Positions 51,079-60,811 of a stretch of DNA of 64,000 nucleotides are shown in pieces. A program made the translations under genes and the position numbers. The notes under the pieces were generated by a model that was not told the origin of the DNA, did no database searches, and saw only the letters and a program-made list of their open reading frames with translations. The stretch comes from Nocardioides panzhihuensis. GTDB lineage: Bacteria; Actinomycetota; Actinomycetes; Propionibacteriales; Nocardioidaceae. The DNA lies in NCBI RefSeq assembly GCF_013408335.1, contig NZ_JACBZR010000001.1, positions 5,543,501 to 5,607,500 of the forward strand. The letters are read 5' to 3'. Each line of letters starts with the position of its first letter. The stretch's first letter is position 1.

Positions 51079-51813
51079 GTGACGGCACGGAGCACGAATA
51101 CGGGCGAGGGCAGCGGTGCTCACGACCCCCACCGGGACATCCCCGAGGCGACTGTCGCCCGGCTCCCGGTCTACCTCCGGGCCCTGACCTCGCTCGCCGA
51201 GCGCAGCATCGTCTCCTGCTCCTCCGAGGAGCTCGCGACGGCCGCCGGCGTCAACTCCGCCAAGCTGCGCAAGGACCTCTCCTATCTGGGCTCCTACGGC
51301 ACTCGTGGGGTCGGCTACGACGTCGACTACCTGAGCTACCAGATCGCCCGCGAGATCGGCGTGACCCACGACTGGCCCGTCATCATCGTCGGTATCGGAA
51401 ACCTCGGCCAGGCGCTGGCCAACTTCTCCGGCTTCAGCAGCCGTGGCTTCCGCACCGTCGCGCTCCTGGACGCGGCCACGCCGATGCAGGGCCGGGAGGT
51501 CGCGGGGCTCGAGGTCCGCCCGTTCGCCGACCTGGCCCGGATCGTCGCGGCCGAGCAGGTCTCGATCGGGGTCATCTCGGTGCCGGCGACCGCCGCCCAG
51601 GACGTCGCCGACGCGATGGTCGCGGCCGGCATCACCAGCATCCTCAACTTCGCGCCCGCCGTGCTGAACGTGCCGCCGGGTGTCGACGTACGCAAGGTCG
51701 ACCTCTCCATCGAGCTGCAGATCCTCGCCTATCACGAGTCGCGCAAGGCTGCGGAGTCTGCCGAGGCGGCCGTGACGGTGGACAATGGTTCCGAGGAAGG
51801 GATCACGGCATGA
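51079..51813 (+). CDS. rex: Redox-sensing transcriptional repressor Rex
   Basis: 244 residues from GTG 51079. N-terminal winged helix (IPEATVARLPVYLRALTSLAERSIVSCSSEELATAAGVNSAKLRKDLSYLG, YGTRGVGYDV) and a Rossmann domain (VIIVGIGNLGQALANFSGF) that binds NADH/NAD+. Rex releases DNA at high NADH and controls respiratory and haem genes. Its stop overlaps hemA (ATGA), making it the first gene of rex-hemA-hemC-hemD, the same arrangement as in Streptomyces. Confidence 0.96.
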   Translation: MTARSTNTGEGSGAHDPHRDIPEATVARLPVYLRALTSLAERSIVSCSSEELATAAGVNSAKLRKDLSYLGSYGTRGVGYDVDYLSYQIAREIGVTHDWPVIIVGIGNLGQALANFSGFSSRGFRTVALLDAATPMQGREVAGLEVRPFADLARIVAAEQVSIGVISVPATAAQDVADAMVAAGITSILNFAPAVLNVPPGVDVRKVDLSIELQILAYHESRKAAESAEAAVTVDNGSEEGITA

Positions 51814-53105
51814 GTGTTCTGGTAGTCGGAATCTCGCATAACTCTGCGCCGGTCTCGCTGCTCGAGGCGGCCTCGGTGGACACCGAAGGGCTGCAGAAGC
51901 TCCTCACTGACGTGGCTGGTTGTGAACACGTCAGCGAGGCGGCGGTCATCGCGACCTGCAACCGTCTCGAGATCTACACCGAGGTCGAGCGGTTCCACGG
52001 CTCCGTCGAGGAGCTCTCGCGTCGCATCATCGAGGGTGCCGGTCAGACGCTCGAGACGATGCTGCCGCACCTCTACGTCCACTACGACGACGGCGCCGTC
52101 TCCCATCTGTTCAAGGTGGCCGCCGGGCTCGACTCGATGGCGGTGGGCGAGGGGCAGATCCTCGGCCAGGCACGTGCCGCCCTGCAGCTCGGCCAGGAGA
52201 TGGGCACGGTCGGACCGGCGCTCAACAGCCTGTTCCAGCAGGCGCTGCGGGTCGGCAAGCGCTCGCGGGCGGAGACCGACATCGATCGGGCCGCACCGTC
52301 CCTGGTCACCGCATCGCTGGGTCGTGCCGCACGAGCCGTGGGCGACGTACGCGGCAAGCGGGTCGCCGTGGTCGGAGCCGGTGCGATGGCCGGGCTGGCC
52401 ACCGCGACGGTGTCCCGGATGGAGGCGGCCGACGTGGTCGTGGTCAACCGCACCACGGCCAACGCCGAGCGCCTCGCCAACGAGTACGCCGCGCGCTCGG
52501 CCTCCCTCGAGGAGCTGGCCGATGAGATCGCGGCCGCCGACATCGTCATCACGTGTGCGGGCGCCAGCGGGTTGCTCGTGCCGGCCGACATGGTCGGTGA
52601 CCGCAGCAGCCACCCGATCGCTCTGATCGACCTGGCGCTGCCCCACGACATCGACCCTGCCGCGGGCTCGCTCCCGGGCGTGACCCTGATCGACCTGGCC
52701 GCTCTCGCCGACGAGCTGCACGCCTCGCCCGCCGGCAAGGAGGTGCTCGCGGTCCGCGACATCGTCACCCAGGAGGTCGCGGCCTTCCTGAGCGCTCGGC
52801 GCCAGTCCGCGGTCACGCCGACGGTCGTCGCCCTGCGAAGCATGGCCACCGGTGTCGTCGACACCGAGATGGAACGCCTCGACAACAAGCTGCCCGACCT
52901 CGACGAGGCGACTCGTGCCGAGGTCCTCCGGACCGTACGCCGCGTGGCCGACAAGCTCCTCCACGAGCCGACCGTCCGGGTCAAGGAGCTCGCCAACGAG
53001 TCCGGCGTGGTGTCCTACGCCGCGGCCCTCGCCGAGCTCTTCGCGCTCGACCCCGAGGCCGTCTCCGCGGTGACCCGGGCCGACGTCCCAGGAGACCACT
53101 CATGA
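51810..53105 (+). CDS. hemA: Glutamyl-tRNA reductase
   Basis: 431 residues. Catalyses the NADPH-dependent reduction of glutamyl-tRNA to glutamate-1-semialdehyde, the first committed step of C5 haem synthesis. VIATCNRLEIYTEV contains the catalytic Cys, AVGEGQILGQAR the substrate region, KRVAVVGAGAMAGLA the NADPH-binding loop and VVNRTTANAERLA the cofactor specificity segment. C-terminal dimerisation helices are complete. Overlaps rex and hemC by 4 bases each. Confidence 0.97.
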   Translation: MSVLVVGISHNSAPVSLLEAASVDTEGLQKLLTDVAGCEHVSEAAVIATCNRLEIYTEVERFHGSVEELSRRIIEGAGQTLETMLPHLYVHYDDGAVSHLFKVAAGLDSMAVGEGQILGQARAALQLGQEMGTVGPALNSLFQQALRVGKRSRAETDIDRAAPSLVTASLGRAARAVGDVRGKRVAVVGAGAMAGLATATVSRMEAADVVVVNRTTANAERLANEYAARSASLEELADEIAAADIVITCAGASGLLVPADMVGDRSSHPIALIDLALPHDIDPAAGSLPGVTLIDLAALADELHASPAGKEVLAVRDIVTQEVAAFLSARRQSAVTPTVVALRSMATGVVDTEMERLDNKLPDLDEATRAEVLRTVRRVADKLLHEPTVRVKELANESGVVSYAAALAELFALDPEAVSAVTRADVPGDHS

Positions 53106-54112
53106 GAACCCTTCGTCTCGGCACCCGCCGTTCCCAGCTCGCCGTCACCCAGTCGACCCTCGTCGCGGAGATGCTCCGCGCCCAGGGGCACGTCGTCGAG
53201 CTGGTCGAGATCGTCTCCGACGGCGATCGCACCCAGGCGGCGAACACCCCGCTGACCAGCGCGAGCTCGACCGGCGTCTTCGTCAGCGCGCTGCGCGACG
53301 CGCTCCACGCCAAGGAGATCGACCTCGCGGTCCACTCGCTCAAGGATCTGCCGACCTACCCCGAAGAGGGCATCGAGCTGGTCGCGGTCCCGCCGCGGGA
53401 GGACCCGCGCGACGTGATCGTCGCCCGCGACGGCCTGACCCTCGGTGAGCTCCCGCCGGGCTCGCGGGTGGGCACCGGCTCCCCTCGGCGGGTCGCCCAG
53501 ATCAAGGCCCTCGGCCTCGGCCTCGAGCTGGCCGGCATCCGCGGCAACGTGGACACCCGCATCGGCAAGGTCCGCTCGGGCGAGTTCGACGCGGTCGTCC
53601 TCGCGCGCGCCGGCCTGGCCCGCATCGGCCGCCTCGACGAGGTCACCGAGGTCCTCGACCCGATCCAGGTGCTGCCCGCTCCCGGCCAGGGCGCCCTGGC
53701 GGTCGAGTGCCGTGCAGGTGACGCCGATGCCGACGTACGCAAGATTCTGACCTCCCTCGACGATTCGCCCACCCGAGCGGCCGTCGAGGCAGAACGCGCG
53801 GTTCTCGCCACCCTCGAAGGTGGCTGTGCTGCGCCCATCGGGACCCTCGCCGACGTGGTTGAGGGTGAGGAAGGACCAGAGCTGTGGGTGCGGGCAGTCG
53901 CGCTCTCACTCGACGGCTCGCTCTCGGTTCGACTCTCCGCATCCGGCCCGGTCGACGACGCCGCAGGCGTCGGGCGCCGGCTCGCCGAGGAGATGCTCGC
54001 CGAGGGTGCAGCAGACCTGACCGACGATCCCGCGGACCCAGGCCAGGCTGTCATGGACACGGGCGGTTCCCCCCAGACCGCTCCCGAGCAGGACAAGGTG
54101 CGCAACGCATGA
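53102..54112 (+). CDS. hemC: Hydroxymethylbilane synthase (porphobilinogen deaminase)
   Basis: 336 residues. Joins four porphobilinogen units into hydroxymethylbilane. RLGTRRSQLAVTQS at the N-terminus, DLAVHSLKDLPTY, RVGTGSPRRVAQI, GIRGNVDTRI and the cofactor Cys region LEGGCAAPIG are all present. The C-terminus has ~40 extra residues (acidic, ending VMDTGGSPQTAPEQDKVRNA), a common actinobacterial extension. Coupled to the next gene by ATGA. Confidence 0.97.
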   Translation: MRTLRLGTRRSQLAVTQSTLVAEMLRAQGHVVELVEIVSDGDRTQAANTPLTSASSTGVFVSALRDALHAKEIDLAVHSLKDLPTYPEEGIELVAVPPREDPRDVIVARDGLTLGELPPGSRVGTGSPRRVAQIKALGLGLELAGIRGNVDTRIGKVRSGEFDAVVLARAGLARIGRLDEVTEVLDPIQVLPAPGQGALAVECRAGDADADVRKILTSLDDSPTRAAVEAERAVLATLEGGCAAPIGTLADVVEGEEGPELWVRAVALSLDGSLSVRLSASGPVDDAAGVGRRLAEEMLAEGAADLTDDPADPGQAVMDTGGSPQTAPEQDKVRNA

Positions 54113-55794
54113 CCCGAGCAAAGATCACCGAGCAGACGGCCGAGCACAGCTCGGCCACCCCACTGGGCTGGGTGTCCTTCGTCGGCAGCGGTCCCGGTGA
54201 CCCTGAGCTGCTGACGGTACGGGCGATCGACCTGTTGAAGCAGGCCGATGTCGTCGTGACCGAGGCCCCCGAGCACCCAGCACTGGTGCGCGGCGTACTC
54301 GGCATCCCCGAGCCGGTCGAGCCGGCCGAGGGTGAGGAGAGCCCAGAACCGGTCGGACCCGAGTTCATCGACGGCGGGTTCGGCGTGGACGGCCAGCCCC
54401 TGGCCAACGCCGCCCGTGCCAAGGCCGTCGTCAAGCAGGCCAAGCTGGGCAAGCGCGTCGTGCGCCTGATGACCGGCGACCCCTTCCTCTACGCCTCGGG
54501 CCCCGAGGAGGCGCAGTCCTGCGCCAAGGCGGGCATCGGCTTCGAGATCGTCCCCGGCGTCTCGTCGGTGTCGGCGGTTCCCGCTTACGCCGGCATCCCG
54601 CTGACGACCAAGGACCACCAAGAGGTCGCCGTGGTCACCTGCAACGAGAAGATCGACTGGAGCCAGTACGCGGACCACCGCACGCTCGTGCTCCTCTCCG
54701 GTGTCGGCATGATCGGCGACATCGCCAAGGAGCTCATCGCGGCGGGTCGATCGGCCAAGACCCCGGTCGCGATCACCCGCGTGGGCACCACGACCGAGCA
54801 GTCGACGATAGAGTCGACGCTGGAGAACATCGGCGCCGACGCTCGTGCCGCACGAATGGCGCCGCCGGCGATCGTGGTGATCGGCAAGGTGGTCAACCTG
54901 CGTGAGACGCTCTCGTGGTTCGAGACGAAGCCGCTCTTCGGGTGGCGCGTCCTCGTGCCGCGCACCAAGGAGCAGGCGCCGGCGCTGTCGCTGAAGCTGA
55001 AGGGCTTCGGCGCCGTGCCCGAGGAGGTCCCCACGATCTCCGTGGAGCCGCCGCGCAACCCGCAGCAGATGGACAAGGCCGTACGCGGCCTGGTCGAGGG
55101 CCGCTACAACTGGATCGCCTTCACCTCGATCAACGCGGTGCGCGCCGTGCGCGAGAAGTTCGACGAGTACGGCCTGGACTGCCGTGCCTTCTCCGGGCTG
55201 AAGATCGCCGCCGTCGGCGAGAAGACCGGGCAGGCGCTCGAGGCCTGGGGCCTGCGCCCCGACCTGGTGCCGAACACCGACAACCAGTCGGCCGCCGGCC
55301 TGCTCGAGGTGTGGCCTGAGTACGACGCGGACCTCGACCCGATCAACCGGGTCTTCCTGCCGCGTGCCGACATCGCCACCGAGAACCTCATCGCCGGCCT
55401 GGTCGACCTCGGCTGGGAGTGCGACGACGTGACCGCCTACCGCACGGTCCGGGCGGCCCCGCCGCCCGCGCCGACCCGCGACGCGATCAAGACGGGCAAG
55501 TTCGACGCGGTGGTCTTCACCTCCTCGTCGACGGTCCGCAACCTGGTCGGCATCGCAGGCAAGCCGCACACCTCCACTGTGATCGCGGCGATCGGTCCGG
55601 CCACCGCCAAGACCGCCGAGGAGCACGGCCTGCGCGTCGACGTGATCTCGCCCGAGCCGTCGATCGAGGCGCTCACCGAGGCGCTCGCCGACTTCGGCGC
55701 CGCGCGTCGTGCCGCGCTGGTCGAGCAGGGCCTGCCGGTCACCAAGCCGTCCGACCGTCGTCCCGCCTCGCGCCGCCGTTCACGCACGAGCTGA
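54109..55794 (+). CDS. hemD: Fused uroporphyrinogen-III C-methyltransferase / uroporphyrinogen-III synthase (CobA-HemD)
   Basis: 561 residues from ATG 54109. The N-terminal ~260 residues are a SAM-dependent tetrapyrrole methylase (VSFVGSGPGDPELLTVRAIDLL, VRLMTGDPFLYASG, IVPGVSSVSAVPAYAGIPLT). The C-terminal ~280 are HemD (FGWRVLVPRTKEQAPALS, WIAFTSINAVRAV, VGEKTGQALEAWG, VVFTSSSTVRNLVG), which closes the ring to uroporphyrinogen III. The fusion serves both haem and sirohaem/cobalamin branches. The end is Arg-rich (RRPASRRRSRTS), a low-complexity tail. Confidence 0.95.
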   Translation: MTRAKITEQTAEHSSATPLGWVSFVGSGPGDPELLTVRAIDLLKQADVVVTEAPEHPALVRGVLGIPEPVEPAEGEESPEPVGPEFIDGGFGVDGQPLANAARAKAVVKQAKLGKRVVRLMTGDPFLYASGPEEAQSCAKAGIGFEIVPGVSSVSAVPAYAGIPLTTKDHQEVAVVTCNEKIDWSQYADHRTLVLLSGVGMIGDIAKELIAAGRSAKTPVAITRVGTTTEQSTIESTLENIGADARAARMAPPAIVVIGKVVNLRETLSWFETKPLFGWRVLVPRTKEQAPALSLKLKGFGAVPEEVPTISVEPPRNPQQMDKAVRGLVEGRYNWIAFTSINAVRAVREKFDEYGLDCRAFSGLKIAAVGEKTGQALEAWGLRPDLVPNTDNQSAAGLLEVWPEYDADLDPINRVFLPRADIATENLIAGLVDLGWECDDVTAYRTVRAAPPPAPTRDAIKTGKFDAVVFTSSSTVRNLVGIAGKPHTSTVIAAIGPATAKTAEEHGLRVDVISPEPSIEALTEALADFGAARRAALVEQGLPVTKPSDRRPASRRRSRTS

Positions 55795-55804
55795 CCCGCC
55801 GCGT

Positions 55805-55841
55805 CCCTTCGTCAAGGCGATGTCCTGAGCTTGTCGAAGGG
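55805..55841. repeat. REP-like palindrome after hemD
   Basis: CCCTTCGTCAAG...CTTGTCGAAGGG has 12-bp arms with one mismatch. On the minus strand it reads CCCTTCGACAAGCTCAGGAC, and 23 of 25 bases match the fragment at 63446-63470 in the resB coding sequence. Confidence 0.8.
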
Positions 55842-55857
55842 TATGCAGATCAAGGCA

Positions 55858-55889
55858 CACATCCCCAGCGGAGTTCCGCTGGGGATGTG
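55858..55889 (+). terminator. 15-bp hairpin between hemD and hemB
   Basis: Perfect arms CACATCCCCAGCGGA / TCCGCTGGGGATGTG with a 2-base turn, then GTCTTT. It suggests that hemB is transcribed mainly from its own promoter. Confidence 0.7.
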
Positions 55890-55942
55890 GTCTTTCGGCT
55901 GCATATCTTGACGAAGGAACCACGCGCTAACCTGGAGATCTG

Positions 55943-56926
55943 ATGAGCATCGAGAAGCCTGTGATCCGTCCCCGTCGGCTGCGCCGCACGCCGATCATGC
56001 GTCGGATGGTCGCGGAGACCGCCGTACGCCCCGCCAACCTGGTCCTGCCCGCGTTCGTGCGCGAGGGGATCGACGAGCCCGTCCCGATCTCGACCATGCC
56101 CGGGGTCGTCCAGCACAGCCGGGAGTCGCTGCGGAAGGCCGCGGCGGAGGCTGCCGCCGCCGGTATCGGCGGGATCATGCTCTTCGGCGTCCCCGAGACG
56201 AAGGACGCCGTGGGCTCGGGCGCGCTGGACCCCGACGGCATCCTCAACGTGGCGATCGCCGACGTGGTCTCGGAGGTCGGCGACGCGCTCACGGTGATGA
56301 GCGACCTGTGCCTGGATGAGTTCACCGACCACGGCCACTGTGGCGTCCTGGCCAAGGACGGCTCCGTCGACAACGACGCCACCCTTGAGATCTACGCCCA
56401 GATGGCGATCGCCCACGCCGAGGCCGGCGTCCACATGGTCGGGCCGTCCGGGATGATGGACGGTCAGGTCGCGGTGACCCGTGATGCTCTCGACGGCGCC
56501 GGCCACACCGACGTCTCGATCCTCGCCTACTCCGCGAAGTACGCCTCGGCCTTCTACGGTCCGTTCCGGGAGGCGGTCGACTCCGCGCTCAAGGGAGACC
56601 GGCGCACCTATCAGCAGGATCCGGCCAATGCACTCGAGGGCGTCCGCGAGGCGCTCCTTGACGTGGCCGAGGGCGCCGATATCGTGATGGTCAAGCCCGG
56701 ACTTCCGTATCTCGACGTGCTCCAGCGAGTGCGTGAGTCTGTCGATGTTCCCGTGGCGGCGTACAACATCTCGGGGGAGTACGCGATGTTGGAAGCTGCC
56801 GCTGCGAACGGTTGGATCGACCGCGAACCGGCGATCCTCGAGACACTCACCGCCTTCAAGAGGGCGGGCGCGGACGTCATCCTGACCTACTGGGCCACCG
56901 AGGCAGCAGGCTGGCTGCGAGGCTGA
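55943..56926 (+). CDS. hemB: Delta-aminolevulinic acid dehydratase (porphobilinogen synthase)
   Basis: 327 residues. Condenses two 5-aminolevulinates into porphobilinogen. The Schiff-base lysines lie in [16 protein letters not shown] and [10 protein letters not shown]. The metal segment reads [16 protein letters not shown], with Asp rather than the Cys triad of zinc enzymes, so it should be a Mg2+-dependent form. [18 protein letters not shown] is the conserved N-terminal region. Separated from hemD by a hairpin, so not simply the last gene of the rex operon. Confidence 0.97.
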   Translation: MSIEKPVIRPRRLRRTPIMRRMVAETAVRPANLVLPAFVREGIDEPVPISTMPGVVQHSRESLRKAAAEAAAAGIGGIMLFGVPETKDAVGSGALDPDGILNVAIADVVSEVGDALTVMSDLCLDEFTDHGHCGVLAKDGSVDNDATLEIYAQMAIAHAEAGVHMVGPSGMMDGQVAVTRDALDGAGHTDVSILAYSAKYASAFYGPFREAVDSALKGDRRTYQQDPANALEGVREALLDVAEGADIVMVKPGLPYLDVLQRVRESVDVPVAAYNISGEYAMLEAAAANGWIDREPAILETLTAFKRAGADVILTYWATEAAGWLRG

Positions 56927-56993
56927 CTTCTTCGCCCGATCAGCCCGAGCAGCTCTGTGACGTGGAACACCTCCTGAGAGTAGACTCGAGACC

Positions 56994-57713
56994 GTGACCA
57001 ATCGAGAGTTGGGCAGCCCGAAGCGCACCGGACGGCCGCGCAACAGCGGGCGTGATTCGGCGAATCCCCGGGAAGAGATCCTCAAAGAGGCCTCCCGGCT
57101 TTTCACTGCCCAAGGGGTCGCGGCGACGACGATCAGCCAGATCGCCGAGAGCGTAGGGCTGCGGCAATCCTCGATGTACTACTACTACAAGTCCAAGGAG
57201 GGGATCCTCTCCGCCTTGATGGAGAAGAACCGCGAGTCGCTCACGCTCGCGGAGAAGCTTCTCGAGGAGGACGGTCCGGTCGCTCCCAGGCTCTACGCCT
57301 TCCTCTACACCGATGTCCGCCAGCTGTGCACCGCCCCGCTCGACTTCTACGAGCTGGAGATCGCCGCTCTGGCGCAGCCTCAGGTCTTCGAGGGTTTCGA
57401 GGAGGACGGCGACAAGCTGTGCGCCGTGGCCGCCCGGCTCCTCGAGCTCGGCGTCGACAGCGGTGAGCTGCGCCAGACCGACCCCGCAGCCACCGCGCCG
57501 ATGCTGCTCTCGCTCAACGAGGGCGCCCAGCACCGGCTGTGGCACGGACGTCGTGAAGACGAGAAGCCGACGGCCAGCAGTCACGCCATCGCGGAGTCGG
57601 TCGCCGACTACCACCTCAACTCCCTGCTGGCCGACGTGTCGGCCCTGGTCGCGGTCCGCGAGGCCGGCCGCGGCTTCGTCACCGAGTACGCGGACGACGA
57701 ACCAGCCGCCTGA
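56994..57713 (+). CDS. TetR/AcrR family transcriptional regulator
   Basis: 239 residues from GTG 56994. A basic lead (GSPKRTGRPRNSGRDSANPREEI), then EILKEASRLFTAQGVAATTISQIAESVGLRQSSMYYYYKSKEGILSALMEKN, a typical TetR HTH with the YYYKSKEG turn. The C-terminal ligand domain is not assignable to a subfamily. No neighbouring gene is an obvious target; the closest divergent gene is absent, so it may act elsewhere. Confidence 0.9.
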   Translation: MTNRELGSPKRTGRPRNSGRDSANPREEILKEASRLFTAQGVAATTISQIAESVGLRQSSMYYYYKSKEGILSALMEKNRESLTLAEKLLEEDGPVAPRLYAFLYTDVRQLCTAPLDFYELEIAALAQPQVFEGFEEDGDKLCAVAARLLELGVDSGELRQTDPAATAPMLLSLNEGAQHRLWHGRREDEKPTASSHAIAESVADYHLNSLLADVSALVAVREAGRGFVTEYADDEPAA

Positions 57714-57765
57714 TCGGCCGTCCGTCCCGCTGGCTCGATGGGGCTGTGGCGCGCCTCCGAGCAGC

Positions 57766-57835
57766 TGTAACACGTCGTTCGTAGGACTACTCGCCTTTTA
57801 GAACGACCGGATAGTCCTACGAACAGCGTGTTACA
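57766..57835. repeat. 70-bp palindromic element, copy 2
   Basis: Starts TGTAACACGTCGTTCGTAGG and ends CCTACGAACAGCGTGTTACA exactly as copy 1 at 42248-42317. Only part of the centre differs (GAACGACCGGATAG versus GAACGGGCGATAAG). Located between convergent genes, followed closely by a terminator hairpin. Confidence 0.9.
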
Positions 57836-57857
57836 CGTCCGCTGAGCGCGCCAGACA

Positions 57858-57893
57858 CACGAAGGGCCCCGCCGGATGGCGGGGCCCTTCGTG
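57858..57893. terminator. 16-bp hairpin, bidirectional terminator
   Basis: Perfect arms CACGAAGGGCCCCGCC / GGCGGGGCCCTTCGTG around GGAT, located between the TetR gene (+) and the transglycosylase gene (-), 8 bp from the latter's stop. Confidence 0.85.
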
Positions 57894-57901
57894 GTTCAGA
57901 G

Positions 57902-59182
57902 TCAGTTCGGCTTGGCGCCGACGAGGCCGCCGAGGATCTGGGTGATCACCGTGAGGAGGCCGCCGATGACGCCACCGACGGCGCCGAGGGCCTCGGGGAC
58001 GGTCTTTCCGGCGAGCTGGCTGACGCAGGTCTGGATCGGCCCGCTGAGCTTCCCGACGAGACCCGGGTACCTCTTGGCGAAGGCGTCGGTGCAGATCTTG
58101 AGCAGCTCGTCGGTGGAAGCGGCGAGGTCCTCGACCGGCTTGGTCACCGGCGCCAGCGGCTTCGCGGGGTCGACGGTGCCGCCGCCTCCGTTACCGCCGC
58201 CGGTGCCGCCTCCGTTACCGCCGCCCGGTGTCTGGCCGGCCGGGGTCTCTGACGAGGGGCTGGAAGGACCCTGCGAGGAGCCACCACGCGGTCCGGCCTG
58301 CTGCTTGCCGCCGGCCCGGAAATCGCGGTCCTTCTGCTTCAAAGGCTTGGGAGCATCCATCCGCGGGATCGCGTAGTCGACCGGGACCGTGCTGTTCGGG
58401 ATCGAGGTGAAGTCGCCGGAACGGTAGGCCTCGGCGACACCGAGCACCGTCGTGACGTACGCCTGGCTGTGGTTGTAGCGGAAGACCGCTGCCCGTGCGC
58501 CCTGGTCGGTGGAGAGATCGTCGTTGCCGGAGCAGAGGTAGACGGCAGAGGCGAGGGCGGAGTCGTTGATGTCCTGCGGGTTGCGCTTGCCGTCGCCGTC
58601 GGCGTCCACGCCGACCATCGCCCAGGTGGAGGGGATGAACTGCATCGGGCCGACCGCGCGGTCGTAGCTGGTGTCGCCGTCGTACTGTCCACCGTCGGTG
58701 TCGGTGATCTGGGAGACGTTGCCCTTGCCGTTGAGCGGCACCCCGAAGATGCCAGGGGTGGAGACGCCGTCGGCGGTGAGACGGTTGTCGTTGGCGCGTC
58801 CATGGTTGGACTCGACCCGCCCGATCGCGGCGATCAGTGGCCAGTCGATCTTGCAGGCCGGGTCGGCGGCGTTGATGACCGTGGCGGCACGCTGATAGGC
58901 GGCGAGCGCAGCGGAGGGGATGCCGGCCGTGCTGGCCGTCCCGGGCAGCGACTTGTCGCCCTTGTTGGTCGAGGCGGACACGCTGGCCGGCGCCTCGATC
59001 GCCTCGGACGGAACCGAGGTGCCGTCAGGCAGGCTGAAGGCGTCGTCGTAGCTGGCCGGACCAGAAGCTGTGGCACTCGACTGCGTCAGACCGGTGACGT
59101 TGACCGTCCAGGCCGCGCTGAGCAGCGCGAGCGGAACGAGCGCGGTCGCCTTCTGAAGGCGGCTGTAGCGCGTAGCGGACAT
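57902..59182 (-). CDS. Secreted lytic murein transglycosylase
   Basis: 426 residues. N-terminal signal sequence (KATALVPLALLSAAWTVNV), a Ser/Ala-rich linker, then an SLT-type domain: WPLIAAIGRVESNHGR with the catalytic Glu, GVSTPGIFG, RAVGPMQFIPSTWAMVGVDADGDGKRNPQDINDSALASAVYLC and NHSQAYVTTVLGVAEAY. The C-terminus has a Gly/Pro-rich linker and a ~100-residue hydrophobic/helical segment. It should cleave glycan strands with 1,6-anhydro product formation. The 59183-59443 gap upstream holds its promoter region; nothing specific is recognisable. Confidence 0.9.
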   Translation of the reverse strand: MSATRYSRLQKATALVPLALLSAAWTVNVTGLTQSSATASGPASYDDAFSLPDGTSVPSEAIEAPASVSASTNKGDKSLPGTASTAGIPSAALAAYQRAATVINAADPACKIDWPLIAAIGRVESNHGRANDNRLTADGVSTPGIFGVPLNGKGNVSQITDTDGGQYDGDTSYDRAVGPMQFIPSTWAMVGVDADGDGKRNPQDINDSALASAVYLCSGNDDLSTDQGARAAVFRYNHSQAYVTTVLGVAEAYRSGDFTSIPNSTVPVDYAIPRMDAPKPLKQKDRDFRAGGKQQAGPRGGSSQGPSSPSSETPAGQTPGGGNGGGTGGGNGGGGTVDPAKPLAPVTKPVEDLAASTDELLKICTDAFAKRYPGLVGKLSGPIQTCVSQLAGKTVPEALGAVGGVIGGLLTVITQILGGLVGAKPN

Positions 59183-59443
59183 CGAATCTCCCTTTCAATC
59201 CCCGGACCTGAAAGCTCCGGGTCTTGCTCCCCATTCGCAACGTTCTAAACGAACCGTCTCACGTCAAAGTTACGCACGTCACGTTTTACTGGCACATTGC
59301 GTTCCAGTTAACGAGACGCACATGAGACGCAGGTTGGTGCAGGTCGTGACGGCGAACCCCGATTTTCGTACGCACGGGTAACCCTGGCCGGGCGGTGGCA
59401 TGCGTGTGGAATCGGCCCGAAATGCGGATTGCGGGTTGGGTTG

Positions 59444-60811
59444 ATGAAGAATGAGCCGGTGCCTCACGACATCTCACCTCTGTCCGCAGCGGCATCCGAA
59501 GCCCTCTTCGCCCGCGCGAAGGCGGTGACGCCGGGCGGTGTGAACTCGCCCGTGCGCGCCTTCAACGCGGTGGGCGGGACGCCGCGGTTCATCCGGGAGG
59601 CGAAGGGAGCGTGGCTGACCGACGTCGACGGGAACGAGTACGTCGACCTGATCTGCTCCTGGGGCCCGATGCTGCTGGGTCATGCCCATCCGGAGGTCCA
59701 GGCGGCGGTCCTGGAGGCAGTCACGCGGGGCACGTCCTACGGGACGCCGACGACCCCCGAGGTCGAGCTCGCCGAGGAGATCGTGCGTAGGGCGCCGGTC
59801 GAGAAGGTGCGGTTCGTCAGCAGCGGCACCGAGGCGACGATGTCGGCGATTCGCCTGGCGAGAGGTTTCACCGGGCGCGATGTGATCCTGAAGTTCGCCG
59901 GCAACTACCACGGCCATGTCGACTCGCTGCTGGCCAGCGCCGGCTCCGGGCTGGTCACCCACGCGATCCCCGGCACCCCGGGCGTTCCCGAGAGCAGCAC
60001 CGAGCTCACCGTCGTGCTGCCCTACAACGACCGCGCCGCGGTCACCGCGGCCTTCGCGGAATATCAGGGCCGGGTGGCCTGCCTGATCACCGAGGCCTCG
60101 CCGGGCAACATGGGCGTCGTCCCGCCGGAGCCGGGCTTCAACCAGTTCCTGAGCGAGATCTGCACGAGCAATGGCGCCCTGTTCATCTCCGACGAGGTGA
60201 TGACCGGGTTCCGGGCGAGCAACCAGGGTCAGTGGGGCCTGGACGGCAAGCACGAGGGCTGGACTCCCGACCTGGTCACCTTCGGCAAGGTGATGGGCGG
60301 TGGCTTCCCGGCAGCGGCGTTCGGTGGCCGCGCCGACGTGATGGCCTCGCTCAGCCCCGAAGGGCCGGTCTACCAGGCCGGGACGCTCTCGGGGAACCCG
60401 GTCGCGACCACCGCCGGCCTGACCACGCTGCGGCTGGCCACCGACGAGGTCTACGACCACATCACCAAGGCCGCCGACGTCGTGAAGGCGGCGGTCGAGG
60501 AGAGCTTCACCAAGGCCGGTCTCCCGCACGTCATCCAGTCCACCGGCACGATGTTCTCGGTCTTCTTCACCGACAGGCCGGTGCGCGACTTCGACGAGGC
60601 CAAGACCACCGACGAGGCGGCGTACAAGGCCTTCTTCCACGCGATGCTCGACCAGGGCGTCTACCTGCCGCCGAGCGCGTACGAGGCCTGGTTCCTCTCA
60701 TCTGCGCACGACGAGCGAGCCGTCTCCCAGATCGTCGAGGCGCTTCCGTACGCTGCTGATGTCGCTGCAAAGGCGGTCATCTCGACAGGCACGCCCACCG
60801 GAGGGGAATGA
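59444..60811 (+). CDS. hemL: Glutamate-1-semialdehyde 2,1-aminomutase
   Basis: 455 residues from ATG 59444 (TTG 59429 is possible). A PLP enzyme converting glutamate-1-semialdehyde to 5-aminolevulinate, the step after Hem[79 protein letters not shown] and the PLP-Lys in [19 protein letters not shown] are all in place. Overlaps the phosphatase gene by ATGA. Haem genes here are split between 51.8-57 kb and this locus. Confidence 0.96.
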   Translation: MKNEPVPHDISPLSAAASEALFARAKAVTPGGVNSPVRAFNAVGGTPRFIREAKGAWLTDVDGNEYVDLICSWGPMLLGHAHPEVQAAVLEAVTRGTSYGTPTTPEVELAEEIVRRAPVEKVRFVSSGTEATMSAIRLARGFTGRDVILKFAGNYHGHVDSLLASAGSGLVTHAIPGTPGVPESSTELTVVLPYNDRAAVTAAFAEYQGRVACLITEASPGNMGVVPPEPGFNQFLSEICTSNGALFISDEVMTGFRASNQGQWGLDGKHEGWTPDLVTFGKVMGGGFPAAAFGGRADVMASLSPEGPVYQAGTLSGNPVATTAGLTTLRLATDEVYDHITKAADVVKAAVEESFTKAGLPHVIQSTGTMFSVFFTDRPVRDFDEAKTTDEAAYKAFFHAMLDQGVYLPPSAYEAWFLSSAHDERAVSQIVEALPYAADVAAKAVISTGTPTGGE